Source: Atrina japonica | Lineage: Eukaryota > Mollusca > Bivalvia > Pterioida > Pinnidae | DNA length: 64,000 nucleotides | Assembly: GCA_030159075.1 (NCBI GenBank) | Contig: BROG01000031.1 | Span: 1,051,501-1,115,500 of the forward strand | Direction of reading: 5' to 3' | Shown here: positions 1-64,000 of the stretch, in pieces | Layout: each line of letters opens with the position of its first letter | How positions within the stretch are numbered: the stretch's first letter is position 1 | The notes under the pieces: generated by a model | Databases searched by the model: none | Seen by the model: the letters and a program-made list of their open reading frames with translations, nothing else | Told to the model about the DNA's origin: nothing | Translations under genes and position numbers: made by a program

Positions 1-586
1 TAATGAAAGTTAAGAAAAATACAATAAACTGTAAATCGAAATGGATAGACATCTTCCCTTCTCTCAATGACGACAAGTTTAAAGATATTTTTAATAGTAT
101 AAATCATATTAAAGACCCAAAGCTCAAATGGGTTTCAGTTTCGAATAAACCATTTCTTACTGACAACAAATAAATTAGCTTATAAGATGAAACTAGTTGA
201 CTCTCCTCTATGTACATTTTGTAATACTGAATCAGAATCATTATTTCATTTTACTTTGGACATGTAATGAGGTTCAAGATTTCATAAAAAATGTTAATGA
301 TTTCCTCATGCATTTTTCTGTAACGATAACAATAGATATGTTCTCATTTCTATTAGGGCCTTATACTGGAGGAGATCTAGTTAATGAAATAATAGTTTTG
401 AATTTGAAACATTTCATTTACAAGTGCAAATGTCTGAAACAAAATTTATCGGTAAGACAATTTATTTCATATTTAAATTATGTTTACAATATACAAAAAG
501 AATTGTACTCAAAAAGTAACCAACTAGATAAATTTAATCAACTTTGGTATTCTTGGAGAATTATATTTGATGAAAACAAAGATTGA
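1..586 (+). mobile_element. LINE (non-LTR retrotransposon) ORF2 3' fragment, decayed
   Basis: Translation gives the C-terminal reverse-transcriptase region of a LINE: SPLCTFCNTESESLFHF in one frame, then LWTCNEVQDFIKNV in another, resembling the C-x2-C ... H-x-W-x-C knuckle that follows the RT in many LINEs. The rest (NEIIVLNLKHFIYKCKCLKQN ... KFNQLWYSW, read in parts) is typical of the LINE tail. A frameshift near 250 and stops near 170 show it is dead. It continues left of the window. Confidence 0.75.
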
Positions 587-741
587 ATTAATGAATTTAG
601 TTTTAGTTTTTATAGCTGCCACAAAGTACCCTAATCCCTTGTAAAAAACATGTATAATAATCTATATTGTCCATAAAAGAAATAATGTGCACAGTTTTTT
701 CTATCCCTCCCTCTCCCCCCTCTCTCTCTCTCTCTCTCTCT

Positions 742-775
<34 letters not shown>

Positions 776-897
776 ATGTAAGACAGAATAAATGATAGGT
801 ATTTTGGTCAGCAAATCTACTCCATACCCCCTGGCCAGGTGGGCATGTAGGAGTCTTGTAAAAATCCTGGCTGAAATACCTGAATAAATGTGTTTAA

Positions 898-1530
898 AAA
901 AAAAAAAAAAATACAATAAACAAAAATAAAACAGGCATAAAAAAACATAGACACTTACAAATAAACAAAAGTAAAACAGGCATAAAAAAACAAAAGCACT
1001 AACAAATAGACAAAAATAAAACCGGCATCAAAAAACAAAAACGCTAACAAATAAAATAAATAAAACAGGCATCAAAAAACAAACATGCAAACAAATAAAC
1101 AAAAATAAAACAGACATCAAAAAACAAAAGCGCTAACAAATACAATGAACAAAAAAAAGGTATCAAAAAACAAAAACACCAATAAATAAACAAAAATAAA
1201 ACAGGCATAAAAAACAAAAACGCTCACAAATACAATAAACAAAAAAATGCAGGCATAAAAAAACAAAAAAGCTAACAAATATTATAAACAAAAATATAGC
1301 AGGCATCAAAAAACAAAAACGCTAACAAATGCAATAAACAAAAACAAAACAGGCATAAAAACAACGCTAACAATTACTGTTATCAATAAACAAAAATAAA
1401 ACAGGCATCGAAAAACAAAAACGCTAACAAATACTATAAACAAAAATAAAACGGGCATTAAAAAACCAAAAACGCTAACAAATAGAATAAACAAAAATAA
1501 AACCGGCATCAAAAACCAATAACGCTTAAT
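898..1530. repeat. A-rich minisatellite, about 47-bp unit
   Basis: About 13 degenerate copies of a unit with the parts AAACGCTAACAAATA, AACAAAAATAAAACAGGCAT and AAAAAACAAA. On the reverse strand it gives a spurious open frame. Confidence 0.85.
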
Positions 1531-1535
1531 ACTTT

Positions 1536-1664
1536 AATATGCACAGTATTCTATGTTTATAATCACTGGATCGTTCCCATGGTTGGTGAACCTTACCCGA
1601 GGGTATAGGTAACACGAGTACCTGTTGTTTCGGTACCAGTGGATTATTTATATTAAAGTAATAC
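1536..1664. repeat. Foldback-like sequence
   Basis: TACTTTAATATGCACAGTATT near the left end and ATATTAAAGTAATACTG near the right end are inverted relative to each other, with TCACTGG and CCAGTGGA as an inner pair. It may be an old MITE. Confidence 0.4.
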
Positions 1665-1941
1665 TGTATTTTAAATGGAAGTTCTGCACTCCTCAAAAGC
1701 TAAGAAAGTCATATTTTAACACTGGCTACTTTCAGTTGGATTTGGGAATGCTTTGGATTATCTAGTTTCGAGTTCATCTGATGTATTGTCAGTGACAGAA
1801 AAGATCGCCTTGAGCATTTGTTTGGACCTTTTCTTTGCAAAACTATAACTTAAATATTATATTTATGAAATGCATTATATCAACATGTTATTTGTACACC
1901 CTGTACGGTTCCATGCATAGAAAGTCTTGTTGATATTTCAG

Positions 1942-63600
<61,659 letters not shown>

Positions 63601-63639
63601 GTAAAATTTGTTATCTCCTTTTGATGTAGTGTCAAACCC

Positions 63640-63896
63640 AAGATAGCATGTTATGATATTATATTCTCATATTGTTCACAGATTTTTCCTTCATTTTAAC
63701 GGGAAATGATATCCTTGTCAACCCCTAGGGCACTGACAAGCTACACATGGTATGATATCACAATACAATTTATGATGTAGGGTGTCTGTGGTGTCTAGAA
63801 TGCTGTGCACAATGTCAGATTTCATTTGCATAGATCTACATAGACATGTATTTAAAACATAGGAGAAAAATAATCAATCCCTACCTTGAGGGTATG
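63640..63896. mobile_element. Dispersed repeat related to 36600-37000
   Basis: It contains GGGCACTGACAAGCTACACA and TATGATATCACAATACAATT, matching the earlier copy in order. It runs directly into the terminal foldback. Confidence 0.5.
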
Positions 63897-64000
63897 ACAA
63901 AGGAATCTCAATCCTCAGGATAAGAATCTTGAATGATAATCCCTCGGCAAGCCTTGGGTTTTTCATTCAAGAATCTTACCCTAGGATTGAGATTTCTTTG
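63897..64000. repeat. Foldback at the window edge
   Basis: Arms of about 38 bases (CAAAGGAATCTCAATCCTCA... and ...CTAGGATTGAGATTTCTTTG) are near-perfect inverted copies around a loop of roughly 27 bases. It may continue past the window. Confidence 0.75.

Larger units (their letters stand above)
587..1941. other. Left intron remainder before the first visible exon
   Basis: It holds a CT/GT microsatellite (about 718-772), an A-rich minisatellite and a weak foldback. Near 1766-1855 is a block resembling 4008-4093 (both contain a TTCGAG-like start, GACAGAAA and CATTTG), so the two share a dispersed or duplicated sequence. Nothing coding is seen. Confidence 0.55.

Noticed and set aside
1306..1512. 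Reverse-strand frame with MPVLFLFI repeats
   Set aside because: Antisense reading of the A-rich minisatellite.

Overview
The window is intron-rich, AT-rich animal DNA, most likely from a mollusc and probably a bivalve. That guess rests on long introns full of minisatellites, short terminal-inverted-repeat elements, tRNA-derived SINEs and a SINE body like those common in bivalves. Apart from transposon debris I see one gene. It runs left to right across the whole window and is cut at both ends. I modelled 70 exons (1942 to 63600, 12,457 coding bases, about 4,150 codons) from GT/AG splice sites, reading phase and repeating protein patterns. Joined, they stay open without a stop. About half of the exons appear only as short fragments when single open frames are inspected.

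The gene is an ABC transporter of subfamily A. The last four exons (61301 to 63600) encode the membrane-proximal end of the first extracellular domain (ECD1). They include LKPLVRGKIPYAPDTPVTR, a close match to the ABCA1-family LKPLLVGKI.YTPDTPATR block, and a following C-V-x-V-N ... FLAG segment that precedes the first transmembrane bundle in ABCA proteins. The membrane and ATP-binding domains lie to the right of the window, and the N-terminus lies to the left. The enormous ECD1 resembles the ABCA12/ABCA13 architecture.

Almost the whole ECD1 is built from a four-exon cassette, A-B-C-D, repeated about 19 times. Intron phases are nearly invariant: D to A phase 2, A to B phase 1, B to C phase 0, C to D phase 0. 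Each C exon carries a cysteine pair roughly 20-27 residues apart, usually ending in an LCgxN-like motif. Cassettes 6-8 are the most alike. Cassette 1 is cut by the window edge, and cassettes 2 and 17 are fused or deleted versions. One large exon (34769-35636) holds A-B-C-D-A-B with all five internal introns missing.

Several intronic minisatellites have a repeat unit that is a copy of the adjacent exon-intron boundary, so decoy splice sites are multiplied. The clearest are at the donor of the cassette-10 D exon (about 15 copies), the donor of the cassette-15 B exon (about 25 copies), and the acceptors of cassette-4 C, cassette-3 D, cassette-6 B and cassette-19 A. Other intron content includes a LINE 3' fragment, a decayed Ulp1-protease/PHD transposon gene, two copies of a TTAA-flanked MITE, several TA-flanked MITEs, SINEs, foldbacks and microsatellites. 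No promoter, rRNA, functional tRNA or second host gene is visible. Everything here comes from reading the sequence and recalling family motifs; no alignment or database search was run.
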